From Pseudomonadota bacterium (lineage in GTDB: Bacteria > Pseudomonadota > Gammaproteobacteria > Steroidobacterales > Steroidobacteraceae): DNA of 44,446 nt. Location: positions 1 through 44,446 of the forward strand of contig JAJYFF010000020.1 of NCBI GenBank assembly GCA_021785405.1, in the 5' to 3' direction. Each line of letters opens with the position of its first letter. The first letter of the stretch is position 1. The notes beneath the pieces are model-generated. The model was not told the DNA's origin and did not search any database. It saw only the letters and a list, made by a program, of their open reading frames with translations. Positions 1-7,920 of this stretch are shown here, piece by piece. The position numbers and the translations under genes were made by a program.

Positions 1-1
1 G

Positions 2-457
2 CTCGCACGCGCTCCGGCGTCGAGCTGGCTGCTGATGCACCGTCCGATCTGGGGCGCGATCGCGGGTCCTCTCGACATCCCGATCGGCGGCAACCGGACG
101 CTGATCGCGGCGATCGGGCGCGCGGGTATTCCCGCGCCGGTCGGCTTGATGCTCGCCGGACACATCCACAGCTTCGAGGCGCTGAATTACGGTGGCGCTC
201 GGCGGGTGCCACCGCAACTGATCGCCGGGTTCGGCGGCGACCGGCTCGACCGCACGCCGCGGGAGCTCGGCGGCGCGATCTTCCAGGGCGATTCCGGGGT
301 CACGGTCAGCCGCGGGGTGTCGATACCCGGGTTCGGCTTCGTCGTGCTTCGGCGCACGGCGCAGGGCTGGGACGTCGACGTGCACGACGTCGCGGGCCGG
401 GTGGAGCGGCGCTGTTGGTTCCGCGGCGGGCGCGTCGGCTGCGCACCCCGTCGGTGA
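2..457 (+). CDS. Metallophosphoesterase, C-terminal fragment (5' end outside window)
   Basis: The reading frame is open from the left edge, so only the last ~151 residues are present. It contains WLLMHRPIWG followed by GHIHSFEAL. A histidine-containing 'HRP' segment followed by GHxH is the usual C-terminal metal-binding pattern of calcineurin-like metallophosphoesterases. The family hydrolyses phosphomonoesters or diesters with a two-metal centre; the substrate here cannot be told. The arginine-rich tail after the catalytic half is not diagnostic. The gene faces the EamA gene convergently with about 30 bp between them, so it is not part of the sulfonate operon. The family call is fairly safe; export and substrate are unknown because the N-terminus is missing. 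Confidence 0.7.
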   Translation, partial: LARAPASSWLLMHRPIWGAIAGPLDIPIGGNRTLIAAIGRAGIPAPVGLMLAGHIHSFEALNYGGARRVPPQLIAGFGGDRLDRTPRELGGAIFQGDSGVTVSRGVSIPGFGFVVLRRTAQGWDVDVHDVAGRVERRCWFRGGRVGCAPRR

Positions 458-487
458 CCGTGCGGCCACGGTCGGGAAGACGGCGGC

Positions 488-1369
488 TCAGTCGGGGCGC
501 CATTCCAGCGCGGTGTCGGCGCCGAGCTCCGAGGCCGCGAGATGCGCGGCGACCGACGCGAACACGATCGCTCCGCCGATCAGGGTCGCCCGGTTCGGCG
601 CCTCGTGCACCACCAGCCAGACCCACAGTGGTGCGAGTGGCGCGTCGAGCGCGCCGATCAGTCCCGTCTCGACCGGCGACAGCCGGCGTGCACCGAGCAC
701 GAACAACGGCAAGCCGATCGCGAAGTTCACGACGCCGAAGGTCGCCAGCAGCCCGAGGGCGCCGGCGTGCGTCGCGAGCGGCTCGCCGAAGGGCCAGCAC
801 ACCACGCCGCTCAGCAACGAGGACAGGCAGGCCGTCAACAGCACCGGCACCTCCGGATGGCGGCGCACGACGACCGTGGTCACGGCCATCGTGAGGGCCA
901 TGCCCAGCGCGAACGCATCGCCGAGCCAACCGCCGTGACCACCGAAGCCGACCATCACCGCGACGCCGAACAATGCGCCGGCGCTCGCGATCAATCCGCC
1001 GCGGCCCGGCCGCTCGCGGAGCAGCCACCAAGCGAGTACCGCGGCCATGAACGGCGTGGTCGCATAGATCACCGCGACGTTCGCGACGCTCGTGTGGGTG
1101 AGTGCGCAGAGGTAGAAGATCATCCCGAGCGCGCCCTGCGCGACGAACAGCACGCCGAGCCAGCCCATCGCGCGCAACGCGGCCCAGCCGCGCGGCTCGC
1201 GCAGGAAAGGCATCGCGAGCGCGAGCGCGACCCCGCCGAATATCCCGCGCCACGCGAGCAAGGTCCACACGTCGACCGGTATCAGGCGCGTGAACAAGCC
1301 ACCGAGGCTCCACGCGACGGCGGAGCCGGTCACACAGGCGAAGCCGATTCGTCGGCTGGCGCGGCTCAT
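488..1369 (-). CDS. EamA/DMT-family transporter
   Basis: A protein of 293 residues with about ten hydrophobic segments arranged as two EamA repeats, the usual architecture of drug/metabolite transporters of the RhaT/YdcZ type. It would act in the inner membrane as a small-molecule exporter or permease. I chose the ATG at 1369 (MSRASRRIGF), just before the first membrane segment; an in-frame ATG at 1414 would add 15 residues that do not look like family sequence. The gene points the same way as the abhydrolase and suy genes upstream, about 90 bp downstream of the abhydrolase stop, so it could be the distal gene of that transcription unit. A role in exporting sulfite or a sulfonate is conceivable from position alone but nothing in the sequence supports a substrate. 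Confidence 0.85.
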   Translation of the reverse strand: MSRASRRIGFACVTGSAVAWSLGGLFTRLIPVDVWTLLAWRGIFGGVALALAMPFLREPRGWAALRAMGWLGVLFVAQGALGMIFYLCALTHTSVANVAVIYATTPFMAAVLAWWLLRERPGRGGLIASAGALFGVAVMVGFGGHGGWLGDAFALGMALTMAVTTVVVRRHPEVPVLLTACLSSLLSGVVCWPFGEPLATHAGALGLLATFGVVNFAIGLPLFVLGARRLSPVETGLIGALDAPLAPLWVWLVVHEAPNRATLIGGAIVFASVAAHLAASELGADTALEWRPD

Positions 1370-1462
1370 CCGCAGGGATCCGAGGGGTTGGTGGACGGCC
1401 GCGCATTCTGCCACGAACGCGCGGCGCGGACCCAGCGAAATGCGTGGCGTCGCCGCCGACGA

Positions 1463-2608
1463 TCAGCGCGCGAACAGGTGCGGCCGCAGGTGCTCGACGA
1501 TCCGAAGCCACGCGTCGCTCGCCGGATCGATCGGCGGCATGTGAGAGACGCCGGCGAGCGGCAACCAATCGACCCGATCGCCGGCGCGCCGCGCGGCCTC
1601 GACGTAGCTCGCCGCGAGCTCGAACGGCACCGACTCGTCCTCGGTGCCGTGCACGACCAGTTGCGTCACGCCGAGCGGGAGCAGGGTGGCCGGATCGGTC
1701 CAGGCGTCGTCGGCGGCGCGCGGAACGAACGCGTCGACCGCGCCGCTCCCCAGACCGCGGCGCCGGGCGTCGGCGAGGTCGGCGACCGCGCCGATCGCGA
1801 CCGCGAGCCGCGGCATCGCCGCCGGCGGTGCGCCGGGCGACCCGGGCGGCAGGCGTTGGCGCGCGGCGCACCAGAGCGCGAGGTGACCGCCGGCCGAATG
1901 GCCGAGCACCACCGGCGCGCGAGGCTCGAGCGGATGGCGCTCCCAGAGTCGCGCGCCGAAGTCGAATGCCGCGGCGACGTCGTCGAAGGTTCGCGGACAA
2001 CCGCCGCCGCTGCCGCCGACGCGGCGATACTCGACGTTCCAGGTCGCGACGCCGCGGCGGGCGAGGTCGACCGCGAGCGGTGCCATCACGTCGCGCCGAT
2101 AGGCTTCGCGCCAGAATCCACCGTGCAAGAGGATCACCAGCGGCACGCGATCCGCGGGCGCGAGGGGCAGCCGCAGATCGCCGACCTGGTCGATCGCCGC
2201 GCCGTATCGAAGGGTCGCGTACGGATGGGCGGTCGTGCTCGCGAGATGCTGCAGGGCCCAGTGCAGACTGTGGTCGCCGCGGCCGCTGATGCACGCGTCG
2301 GTCGCTCGGTCCAGCGGGTCCGGCGTGTAGTCGATCCGTCGCCCGCGCGCCGCGTACGCCGACGCGTGAGCGGCGAGCGCGGCGTCCCGAGCCGCCTCGC
2401 GCGCGAGCACGAGCGCATCGATCCCGCCGGCCTCGATCGCGCGGCGCGCTTGCGCGGCGTCCCCGGTGGCGAGCACTTGCCACTCGAGACCGGCCGTCGC
2501 GGGCCAGGCGACCGCGCGCTCGGCGTCGCGAGCCGCTCCCGGTGGGGTCACGACCAGGATCCGATGGAGCGCAGCGTCCGTGGTCGCGCGGTGAGGGGTC
2601 GGTGCCAT
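1463..2608 (-). CDS. Alpha/beta hydrolase with extra N-terminal domain (arylformamidase/esterase-like)
   Basis: A protein of 381 residues. The C-terminal ~240 residues are an alpha/beta hydrolase: oxyanion motif HGGFW at 162-166, nucleophile elbow GHSAGG at 236-241 (Ser238), a late GTEDESVP acid loop and a SHMPP histidine segment. HGG[FY]W is typical of kynurenine-formamidase-like esterases. The first ~125 residues look like a separate alternating alpha/beta domain (HRILVV... then ALVLAR...) that I do not recognise. It starts 65 bp after the slcC stop in the same direction, so it may be cotranscribed with the sulfolactate genes, although no known pathway step requires it. Hydrolase fold is confident; substrate is unknown. 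Confidence 0.8.
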   Translation of the reverse strand: MAPTPHRATTDAALHRILVVTPPGAARDAERAVAWPATAGLEWQVLATGDAAQARRAIEAGGIDALVLAREAARDAALAAHASAYAARGRRIDYTPDPLDRATDACISGRGDHSLHWALQHLASTTAHPYATLRYGAAIDQVGDLRLPLAPADRVPLVILLHGGFWREAYRRDVMAPLAVDLARRGVATWNVEYRRVGGSGGGCPRTFDDVAAAFDFGARLWERHPLEPRAPVVLGHSAGGHLALWCAARQRLPPGSPGAPPAAMPRLAVAIGAVADLADARRRGLGSGAVDAFVPRAADDAWTDPATLLPLGVTQLVVHGTEDESVPFELAASYVEAARRAGDRVDWLPLAGVSHMPPIDPASDAWLRIVEHLRPHLFAR

Positions 2609-2642
2609 CCCGGCAATCGTAGCAGGCGCGCGGCTTCGCCTC

Positions 2643-2693
2643 GCGCGGCGCGTCGCTCAGCGCGGCGCGTCGCTCAGCGCAGGGCGTCGCTCA
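2643..2693. repeat. Three tandem copies of a 17-bp unit at the 3' end of slcC
   Basis: Units at 2643-2659, 2660-2676 and 2677-2693. The first two are identical (GCGCGGCGCGTCGCTCA) and the third differs by only a few bases. The slcC stop codon (2674-2676) lies at the end of the second unit, so the third copy encodes the last residues of the protein and the others lie in the spacer before the hydrolase gene. 17 is not a multiple of three, so expansion or contraction would change the C-terminus. Replication slippage is the simplest explanation. Confidence 0.7.
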
Positions 2694-3597
2694 CCGCGCG
2701 CGCGGTCACGTCGCTCACGCGCACGTTGGACTCGTCGGTCACACCGGCGATGTGCGGGGTCAGGATCAGGTTCGGCGTTCCACGGAACGCGCTGCCGGCC
2801 GCCGCATCGACCGGCTCGGTCTCGAACACGTCGAGCGCCGCGCCGCCGAGGCGCCCGTTCCGCAGAGCGTCGATCAATGCCGCTTCGTCGACGATGCCGC
2901 CGCGCGCCGCATTGATCAGGATCGCGTCGCGCTTCATCCGCGCCAGCGCGGCGGCGTCGATCAGCCGACGCGTGGTCGGCGTCAGCGGCGTGTGCAGGCT
3001 CACGACGTCGCTCGACGCGAGCAGCGTCTCGAGCGTGAGGCGCTCGGCGTGACGCCACGCCGCGTGGTCCGCCGGCAGGAACGGATCGTACGCCGCGACC
3101 TGGAAGCCGAGCGCGTTCGCCTTGTGCGCGGTCAAGCGGGCGATCGCCCCGTACCCGACCAATCCGAGTCGCTTGCCTTCGCCTTCGCGGCCGATCGAAT
3201 CCATCCTCGGCCACGCGCCCGCCATCACCCGGTCGCTCGCGAACCAGGCGCGGCGCAGCAGTAGCAGCGCTGCGGTCAGCACGTATTCGGCGACCGCGAG
3301 GTCGTTCGCGCCGGTCGCCGGCCGGACCGCGATGCCGCGCGCCGCGCAGGCCTCGACGTCGATGTTGTCGAGGCCGACCCCGAGGCGACCCACGACCTGC
3401 AGTCGGCTCGCCGCGTCGAGCAGCGCGCCGCGCACCGGCGTCCGATTGCGGACGATCAGCGCGCGGCAGTCGGCGACCGCGGCGAGCAAGCGCTCCGGCT
3501 GATCGACGAGCTTCGGGTCGTAGAGCACGGTGCGACCGGCGAGGTGCCGCGCGATCGCCGCCTCGTCCATGAATTCGCTGATCACGACGTCGCTCAT
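2674..3597 (-). CDS. slcC: D-2-hydroxyacid dehydrogenase, probable (S)-sulfolactate dehydrogenase
   Basis: A protein of 307 residues of the D-isomer-specific 2-hydroxyacid dehydrogenase (phosphoglycerate dehydrogenase) family. Catalytic residues are visible: Arg232 in NAARGG, Glu261 in FETEP and His282 in LTPHIAG. The Rossmann motif reads GLVGYGAIA, so the third glycine of GxGxxG is Ala153. In characterised sulfolactate degraders, SlcC of this family oxidises (S)-sulfolactate to sulfopyruvate with NAD+. The ATG overlaps the upstream dehydrogenase stop by four bases (ATGA), and the order suyA-suyB-comC-slcC is what makes the sulfonate substrate likely. By sequence alone it could be a glyoxylate/hydroxypyruvate or phosphoglycerate dehydrogenase; family certain, substrate inferred from context. 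Confidence 0.78.
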   Translation of the reverse strand: MSDVVISEFMDEAAIARHLAGRTVLYDPKLVDQPERLLAAVADCRALIVRNRTPVRGALLDAASRLQVVGRLGVGLDNIDVEACAARGIAVRPATGANDLAVAEYVLTAALLLLRRAWFASDRVMAGAWPRMDSIGREGEGKRLGLVGYGAIARLTAHKANALGFQVAAYDPFLPADHAAWRHAERLTLETLLASSDVVSLHTPLTPTTRRLIDAAALARMKRDAILINAARGGIVDEAALIDALRNGRLGGAALDVFETEPVDAAAGSAFRGTPNLILTPHIAGVTDESNVRVSDVTARAVSDALR

Positions 3598-4595
3598 GCG
3601 CGCTGCTCCGCCAATCGCTGGATCTGTTCGTGGAGCTCCGCGGGGATCTCGATCGCCGTCGCGCGCGCGCGGCGCTCGAGCCGCCGATCGCCGGGGAGCC
3701 GCACGCCGGGCTCGGCGCTGATCGTCGCGAGCAGGTCCTGCATCCGCGCGCCGTAAGCTGGGCCGGCGAACGCCGCGGGATCGAGCGCGATCAGCAGCTG
3801 ACCGACCCCGGGCGCCTCGCCGCGGTCGTCGAGGAACGAACTCGCTTCCCAGCCGAATCGGGCGCCGACCAGCGCCGCGCACAGGATCTCGACCATCAAT
3901 GCGAGCGCCGCACCCTTCGCGCCGCCGATCGGCAGCAGCGATCCCGCGAGCGCGGTCGCCGGATCGTCGGTCGGACGGCCGGCCGCGTCGATCGCCCAGT
4001 CCGTCGGGATCTTCCGTCCCGCGTTCTGCGCCGCGACGACCTTGCTGCGTGCGACGAGCGACAGCGCCAGGTCGATCACGAGCGCGGGCCGCCCGGGAAT
4101 CGGCGCGGCGAACGCGATCGGGTTCGTGCCCATCATCGGCCGCGCGCCGCCGTGAAAGGCCATCGCACGGGGGGTGTTGGACGCCAGCAGCGCGATCAGG
4201 CCCCGGTCGGCGAGACGCTCGACGGTCGCGCCCGCCTGGCCGACGTGGTGCGACGCGCGGATGCCGGCGGCCACGATGCCGGCGTCGGCGATCAGCGCGG
4301 GGATTCGAGCGATCGCGAGGTCCAGCGCGGGGTAGGCAAAACCGCCGCCGGCATCGATCCACAGGCTCGCGGATCGCGCTCCGACGACCCTCGGCACGGC
4401 TTGTCCGTCGATCTTGCCGGACTTGACCTGGGCCGCGTACGCCGGGATGCGGGCGAGGCCGTGACCCGCCTGCCCGTCGACCTCGGCGCCGACGAGCGCG
4501 CGGGCGGTCGACGCCGCGGCCGCGGCCGACGCGCCGCTCGCCGCGAGCGCGCGCACCGCGAGCGCCTCGGCCTCGGCCGGATCCAGACGGCGCAT
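3594..4595 (-). CDS. comC: Malate/L-lactate dehydrogenase family, probable (R)-sulfolactate dehydrogenase
   Basis: A protein of 333 residues of the Ldh_2 (malate/L-sulfolactate/L-lactate dehydrogenase) family, a fold unrelated to classical lactate dehydrogenases. Typical segments are GHGLARIP near residue 45, SHHVGQAGA and MMGTNPIAFAAP, followed by the GGAKGAALALMVE region. ComC of this family reduces sulfopyruvate to (R)-sulfolactate; together with SlcC it inverts (S)- to (R)-sulfolactate, the substrate of SuyAB. It starts about 22 bp after the suyB stop and overlaps slcC by four bases, so the genes are translationally linked. A GTG at 4601 is an alternative start adding two residues. Malate, ureidoglycolate or other 2-hydroxyacid substrates cannot be excluded from the sequence alone. 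Confidence 0.8.
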   Translation of the reverse strand: MRRLDPAEAEALAVRALAASGASAAAAASTARALVGAEVDGQAGHGLARIPAYAAQVKSGKIDGQAVPRVVGARSASLWIDAGGGFAYPALDLAIARIPALIADAGIVAAGIRASHHVGQAGATVERLADRGLIALLASNTPRAMAFHGGARPMMGTNPIAFAAPIPGRPALVIDLALSLVARSKVVAAQNAGRKIPTDWAIDAAGRPTDDPATALAGSLLPIGGAKGAALALMVEILCAALVGARFGWEASSFLDDRGEAPGVGQLLIALDPAAFAGPAYGARMQDLLATISAEPGVRLPGDRRLERRARATAIEIPAELHEQIQRLAEQRA

Positions 4596-4617
4596 CGGCA
4601 CGCGGTCCGCGCCCCCG

Positions 4618-5793
4618 TCAGGCGCTGCGGTAGAGTTTGGTCATCACGAATTCGCGATGACCGAGCGCCTCGGCGCAGGTGTACCGGCCGTTCGCGGTGC
4701 GGACGATGCAGTCGATCAACCGATCGCCCGCCTGGTCGATCGTCAACTCCCGCCGCACCACCCCGGAGACGTCGAGGTCGATGTGTTCGCTCATCACGCG
4801 CACCGTGCGCGGGTTACCGCTGATCTTGATCACCGGCATGATCGGATTGCCGATCACGTTGCCTTGACCCGTCGGAAACACGTGCACGACGTAGCCCGCG
4901 GCCGCCTGCAGCGTGCAGCACTCGGCCGCCGCCGAGGAGGTGTCCATGAAGTAGAGCCCGCGCCCGCGCTGCGGCGCCTCCGCCGGCTCGAGCACGTCGA
5001 TGAAGCGGGTCTTCTTGCCGATCTTCTCGAGATTGCCGAGCGCCTTCTCCTCGATCGTCGTCAGTCCGCCGGCGATGTTGCCCTTCGTCGGCTGGCTGTC
5101 GGAGAGATCCGAGGTCTTGTGCGCCTCGATCACGTCGCGCTGGTACGCGGTCCACGTCCGCATGAACTTCTCGCGGATCTCCGGCGTTGCGGCGCGCGCG
5201 GCGGCAAGGTGCTCGGCGCCGGTGAGCTCCGAGGTCTCGCCGAAACATCCGTACAGGCCGAGCGGCACGAGTTTGTCGTACATGTTGCCGACGGTCGGGC
5301 AGGACGCGAGTCCGGTCGTCGTGTCGCTCTCGCCGCACTTCGCGGCGACCCAGACGTCGCCGAGCGGACACTCGACCCGCACCTGCTCGGAAGCCAGGTG
5401 CACGAATTCCTTGGCCTTGCGCGACGCGGCGGCGACGGTCGCGATGTCGCCGTTGCCCTCGATCCAGAAGCCCGCGACCGGCTTGCCGGTCTTCGCGATG
5501 CCCGCGACGACCTGCTCGGTCCATGCGGGTTCGATGCCGATCACGATGCAGGCGGCGACGTTCGGGTTCGCCCCGGTGCCGATCATCGTGCGGAAGTGCA
5601 ATTCGAGGTCTTCGCCGAATTGCAGGCGGCCGTACGCGTGCGGCAGCGCGATCGTGCCCTGGATGTGCGCGGCGACGGCCTCGCAAGCGGCATTCGAGAT
5701 GTCGTCGAGCGGCAGGATCGCGACGTAATTGCGGACGCCGACGCGGCCGTTCTCGCGGCGATACGCCCAGACGGTACGGTTGGAGAGATCCAT
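4618..5793 (-). CDS. suyB: (2R)-sulfolactate sulfo-lyase, beta subunit
   Basis: A protein of 391 residues of the altronate dehydratase (UxaA C-terminal) family, the large subunit of a split two-subunit lyase. Segments I recognise as SuyB-like are [47 protein letters not shown] and the C-terminal [14 protein letters not shown]. Cysteines in [11 protein letters not shown] and ASCPTVGN are candidate metal ligands. SuyAB cleaves (R)-sulfolactate into pyruvate and sulfite, removing the sulfonate from carbon. The length matches the known subunit. I chose the ATG at 5793, 5 bp after suyA; a GTG at 5802 overlapping the suyA stop would add three residues. Sugar-acid dehydratase is the main alternative, but the resemblance to SuyB and the adjacent SAF-domain partner make this call strong. 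Confidence 0.88.
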   Translation of the reverse strand: MDLSNRTVWAYRRENGRVGVRNYVAILPLDDISNAACEAVAAHIQGTIALPHAYGRLQFGEDLELHFRTMIGTGANPNVAACIVIGIEPAWTEQVVAGIAKTGKPVAGFWIEGNGDIATVAAASRKAKEFVHLASEQVRVECPLGDVWVAAKCGESDTTTGLASCPTVGNMYDKLVPLGLYGCFGETSELTGAEHLAAARAATPEIREKFMRTWTAYQRDVIEAHKTSDLSDSQPTKGNIAGGLTTIEEKALGNLEKIGKKTRFIDVLEPAEAPQRGRGLYFMDTSSAAAECCTLQAAAGYVVHVFPTGQGNVIGNPIMPVIKISGNPRTVRVMSEHIDLDVSGVVRRELTIDQAGDRLIDCIVRTANGRYTCAEALGHREFVMTKLYRSA

Positions 5794-5798
5794 GGGTG

Positions 5799-6089
5799 TC
5801 ACCAGCGCTTGGTCTTCAGGTTGTGGGTATGAACGTGGTCGCCCTTGCGGATCGGCGCGACCACGCGACCGATGTCCTCGCCGTACTTGATCACGGTGTC
5901 GCCGACGGCCAGGTCCTGCAGCGCGATCTTGTGCCCGATCGGGACGTCCTGATTGCACGTCGCCCGCCGCTCGCTGTTGTCCTCGGTCACGACGCACAGC
6001 ATGTCGGTGCCCGCGGTGAGCCCCTCGACCACGACCACGCCGACGTTATCGCGGCGGTCGTGGATCAATAGATGAGGTATGTTTGCCAT
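5799..6089 (-). CDS. suyA: (2R)-sulfolactate sulfo-lyase, alpha subunit (SAF domain)
   Basis: A protein of 96 residues made of one SAF domain, the small subunit that in related sugar-acid dehydratases is fused as the UxaA N-terminus. The C-terminal half (IPLGHK-type [37 protein letters not shown]) is the characteristic SuyA segment. It forms the active sulfo-lyase with SuyB, whose gene follows after 5 bp. I chose the ATG at 6089; an in-frame GTG at 6098 would add three residues. It is the first gene of the leftward operon and is divergent from the dehydratase operon, with a 17-bp inverted repeat in the 56-bp gap between them. Confidence 0.88.
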   Translation of the reverse strand: MANIPHLLIHDRRDNVGVVVVEGLTAGTDMLCVVTEDNSERRATCNQDVPIGHKIALQDLAVGDTVIKYGEDIGRVVAPIRKGDHVHTHNLKTKRW

Positions 6090-6115
6090 GGATTGCACGG
6101 TCCACTGTGGTAAGT

Positions 6116-6132
6116 CTTGTATTAGATATAAG
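6116..6132. promoter_or_regulatory. Probable GntR operator, site 1 (suyA / dehydratase divergent promoter)
   Basis: CTTGTAT-TAG-ATATAAG: an imperfect inverted repeat with 7-bp arms, a 3-bp spacer and one arm mismatch, in an AT-rich patch that stands out in this GC-rich DNA. The same element occurs as a perfect palindrome upstream of the GH31 gene at 12149-12165; 15 of 17 positions agree. It lies 26 bp upstream of the suyA ATG and 13 bp upstream of the first dehydratase ATG, so it could control both divergent operons. Binding by the GntR protein at 11321-12040 is inferred. Confidence 0.7.
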
Positions 6133-6145
6133 ATTACAGATTAAG

Positions 6146-7903
6146 ATGACGAATTCAAGTAGCCAAGCGACCCAGGGGGCGACCGGAACCATGCTGCGCA
6201 GCGCGCGATGGTACGAACGCGAGGACATGCGCGGCTTCGCGCACCGCCAGCGTACCCAGCAGATGGGCCTGCGGCGCGAGGAGTTCCTCGGCCGGCCGGT
6301 GATCGCGATCGTGAACACCTGGAGCGACATGAGTCCGTGCCACGTCCACCTGCGCGATCGCGCGGAGGCGGTCAAGCGCGGCGTGCTGCTCGCCGGCGGC
6401 TATCCCGTCGAACTGCCCGCGCTGTCGGTCGGCGAGGTGATGGTCAAGCCGACGACGATGATGTACCGCAATTTCCTCGCGATGGAGACGGAGGAGTTGC
6501 TGCGCTCCCATCCGATCGACGGTGCGGTGCTGCTCGGCGGGTGCGACAAGTCGACGCCGGGCTTGTTGATGGGCGCGCTCAGCATGGGCCTGCCGGCGAT
6601 CTTCTGTCCGGCCGGGCCGATGTCCAACGGGCAGTGGCGCGGCGTCAAGACGGGCGCGGGAACCCATACGAAGAAGTATTGGGACGAGCTGCGCGCGGGG
6701 AACATCACCGCCGACGACTGGATCGACCTGGAGTCGCGGATGACGCGGTCGATCGGCACCTGCAACACGATGGGCACCGCGTCGACGATGACGTCCATCG
6801 TCGACGCGATGGGCTTGACCTTGACCGGCGCGTCGTCGATCCCCGCGGCGGACTCCGGGCACGTGCGGATGGCCTCGGCCTGCGGCGAACGCATCGTCGC
6901 GATGGTGCACGAGGGTCTGACGATCGACCGGATCGCGACCGCCGCGGCGTTTCGCAACGGCGTCGTCGCGTACATGGCGCTCGGCGGATCGACGAACGCC
7001 GCGATCCACCTGATCGCGATGGCGGGCCGGGCCGGCGTCGCATTGACGCTCGAGGATCTCGGCGCCGCGGCGCGCGAGACGCCGGTGCTCGCGAACCTGT
7101 TCCCCTCGGGCGATCGACTGATGGAGGATTTCTTCTTCGCCGGCGGCATGCCCGCGCTGCTCGCGAAGCTGCAGGATCGGCTCGACCTGGGCGCGCTCAC
7201 CGTCGAGGGACGACCGCTCGGCGAGGCGCTCGCGCGCGCGCAGTGCTGGGACGACGACGTGATCCGCGGCGTCGACGATCCGGTGGTGCCCTTGTCGCGA
7301 GGGGCGACGCTCGCGGTGCTGCGCGGCAATCTGTGCCCCGACGGCGCGGTGCTGAAGTCGAGCGCGGCCGATCCGCGCTTGCTGCGGCACGAAGGCCGGG
7401 CGCTGGTGTTCGACGATCACGCGACCTTGTCGGCGCGGATCGACGACCCGGCGCTCGAGGTGGACGCGGATACCGTGCTCGTGTTGCGCAACGCCGGTCC
7501 GGTCGGCGCACCGGGGATGCCGGAGTGGGGGAATCTGCCGATCCCGAAGAAGCTGCTCGCGCGCGGCGTGCGCGACATGGTCCGTATCTCGGACGCGCGC
7601 ATGAGCGGAACGCACTACGGTTGTTGCATCGTGCACGTGGCGCCGGAGGCGGCGATCGGCGGGCCGCTCGGGTGGCTGCGCACCGGCGATCGGATTCGGC
7701 TCGACGTGCCCGCGGGCCGGCTCGAGGCCTGCGTGGAGGAGGGCGAGTGGCAGCGGCGCCGCGCCGAATGGCGCGCGCCGGCATCCGCGTACCAGCGCTC
7801 GTACGCGGCGCTCTACCGGGCGCACGTGAGCCAGGCGCCGGCGGGTTGCGATTTCGACTTCCTGGCGGGGCGCGCACCGACGCCCGAGCCGCCGATCTAC
7901 TGA
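6146..7903 (+). CDS. IlvD/Edd-family dehydratase, probable 6-deoxy-6-sulfogluconate dehydratase
   Basis: A protein of 585 residues of the dihydroxyacid/phosphogluconate dehydratase family. Candidate iron-sulfur ligands are Cys65 (SDMSPCHVH), Cys133 (GGCDKSTPG) and Cys206 (GTCNTMGTAS), all in family-typical positions. In the sulfo-ED pathway this step removes water from 6-deoxy-6-sulfogluconate to give 2-keto-3,6-dideoxy-6-sulfogluconate (KDSG). It leads a tightly packed rightward operon with aldolase, mutarotase, lactonase and SDR genes. The start is uncertain: ATG at 6146 lies only 13 bp after the operator repeat, and ATG at 6191 (MLRSARWYE, preceded by AGGGGG) is a credible alternative. Another sugar-acid dehydratase (arabonate, xylonate, gluconate) is possible on sequence alone; the sulfonate assignment comes from the neighbours. 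Confidence 0.82.
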   Translation: MTNSSSQATQGATGTMLRSARWYEREDMRGFAHRQRTQQMGLRREEFLGRPVIAIVNTWSDMSPCHVHLRDRAEAVKRGVLLAGGYPVELPALSVGEVMVKPTTMMYRNFLAMETEELLRSHPIDGAVLLGGCDKSTPGLLMGALSMGLPAIFCPAGPMSNGQWRGVKTGAGTHTKKYWDELRAGNITADDWIDLESRMTRSIGTCNTMGTASTMTSIVDAMGLTLTGASSIPAADSGHVRMASACGERIVAMVHEGLTIDRIATAAAFRNGVVAYMALGGSTNAAIHLIAMAGRAGVALTLEDLGAAARETPVLANLFPSGDRLMEDFFFAGGMPALLAKLQDRLDLGALTVEGRPLGEALARAQCWDDDVIRGVDDPVVPLSRGATLAVLRGNLCPDGAVLKSSAADPRLLRHEGRALVFDDHATLSARIDDPALEVDADTVLVLRNAGPVGAPGMPEWGNLPIPKKLLARGVRDMVRISDARMSGTHYGCCIVHVAPEAAIGGPLGWLRTGDRIRLDVPAGRLEACVEEGEWQRRRAEWRAPASAYQRSYAALYRAHVSQAPAGCDFDFLAGRAPTPEPPIY

Positions 7904-7907
7904 TGCC

Positions 7908-7915
7908 GAGGAGAG
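7908..7915 (+). promoter_or_regulatory. Ribosome binding site of the aldolase gene
   Basis: GAGGAGAG lies 5 bp before the ATG at 7921 and decides that start over the ATG at 7903, which overlaps the dehydratase stop codon (TGATG) and has no Shine-Dalgarno sequence in front of it. Confidence 0.65.
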
Positions 7916-7920
7916 TGCCG

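Noticed and set aside
4618-6089. Calling the UxaA-like pair an altronate or galactarate dehydratase.
   Set aside because: The split into a 96-residue SAF protein plus a 391-residue subunit and the detailed resemblance of both to SuyA and SuyB favour the sulfo-lyase.
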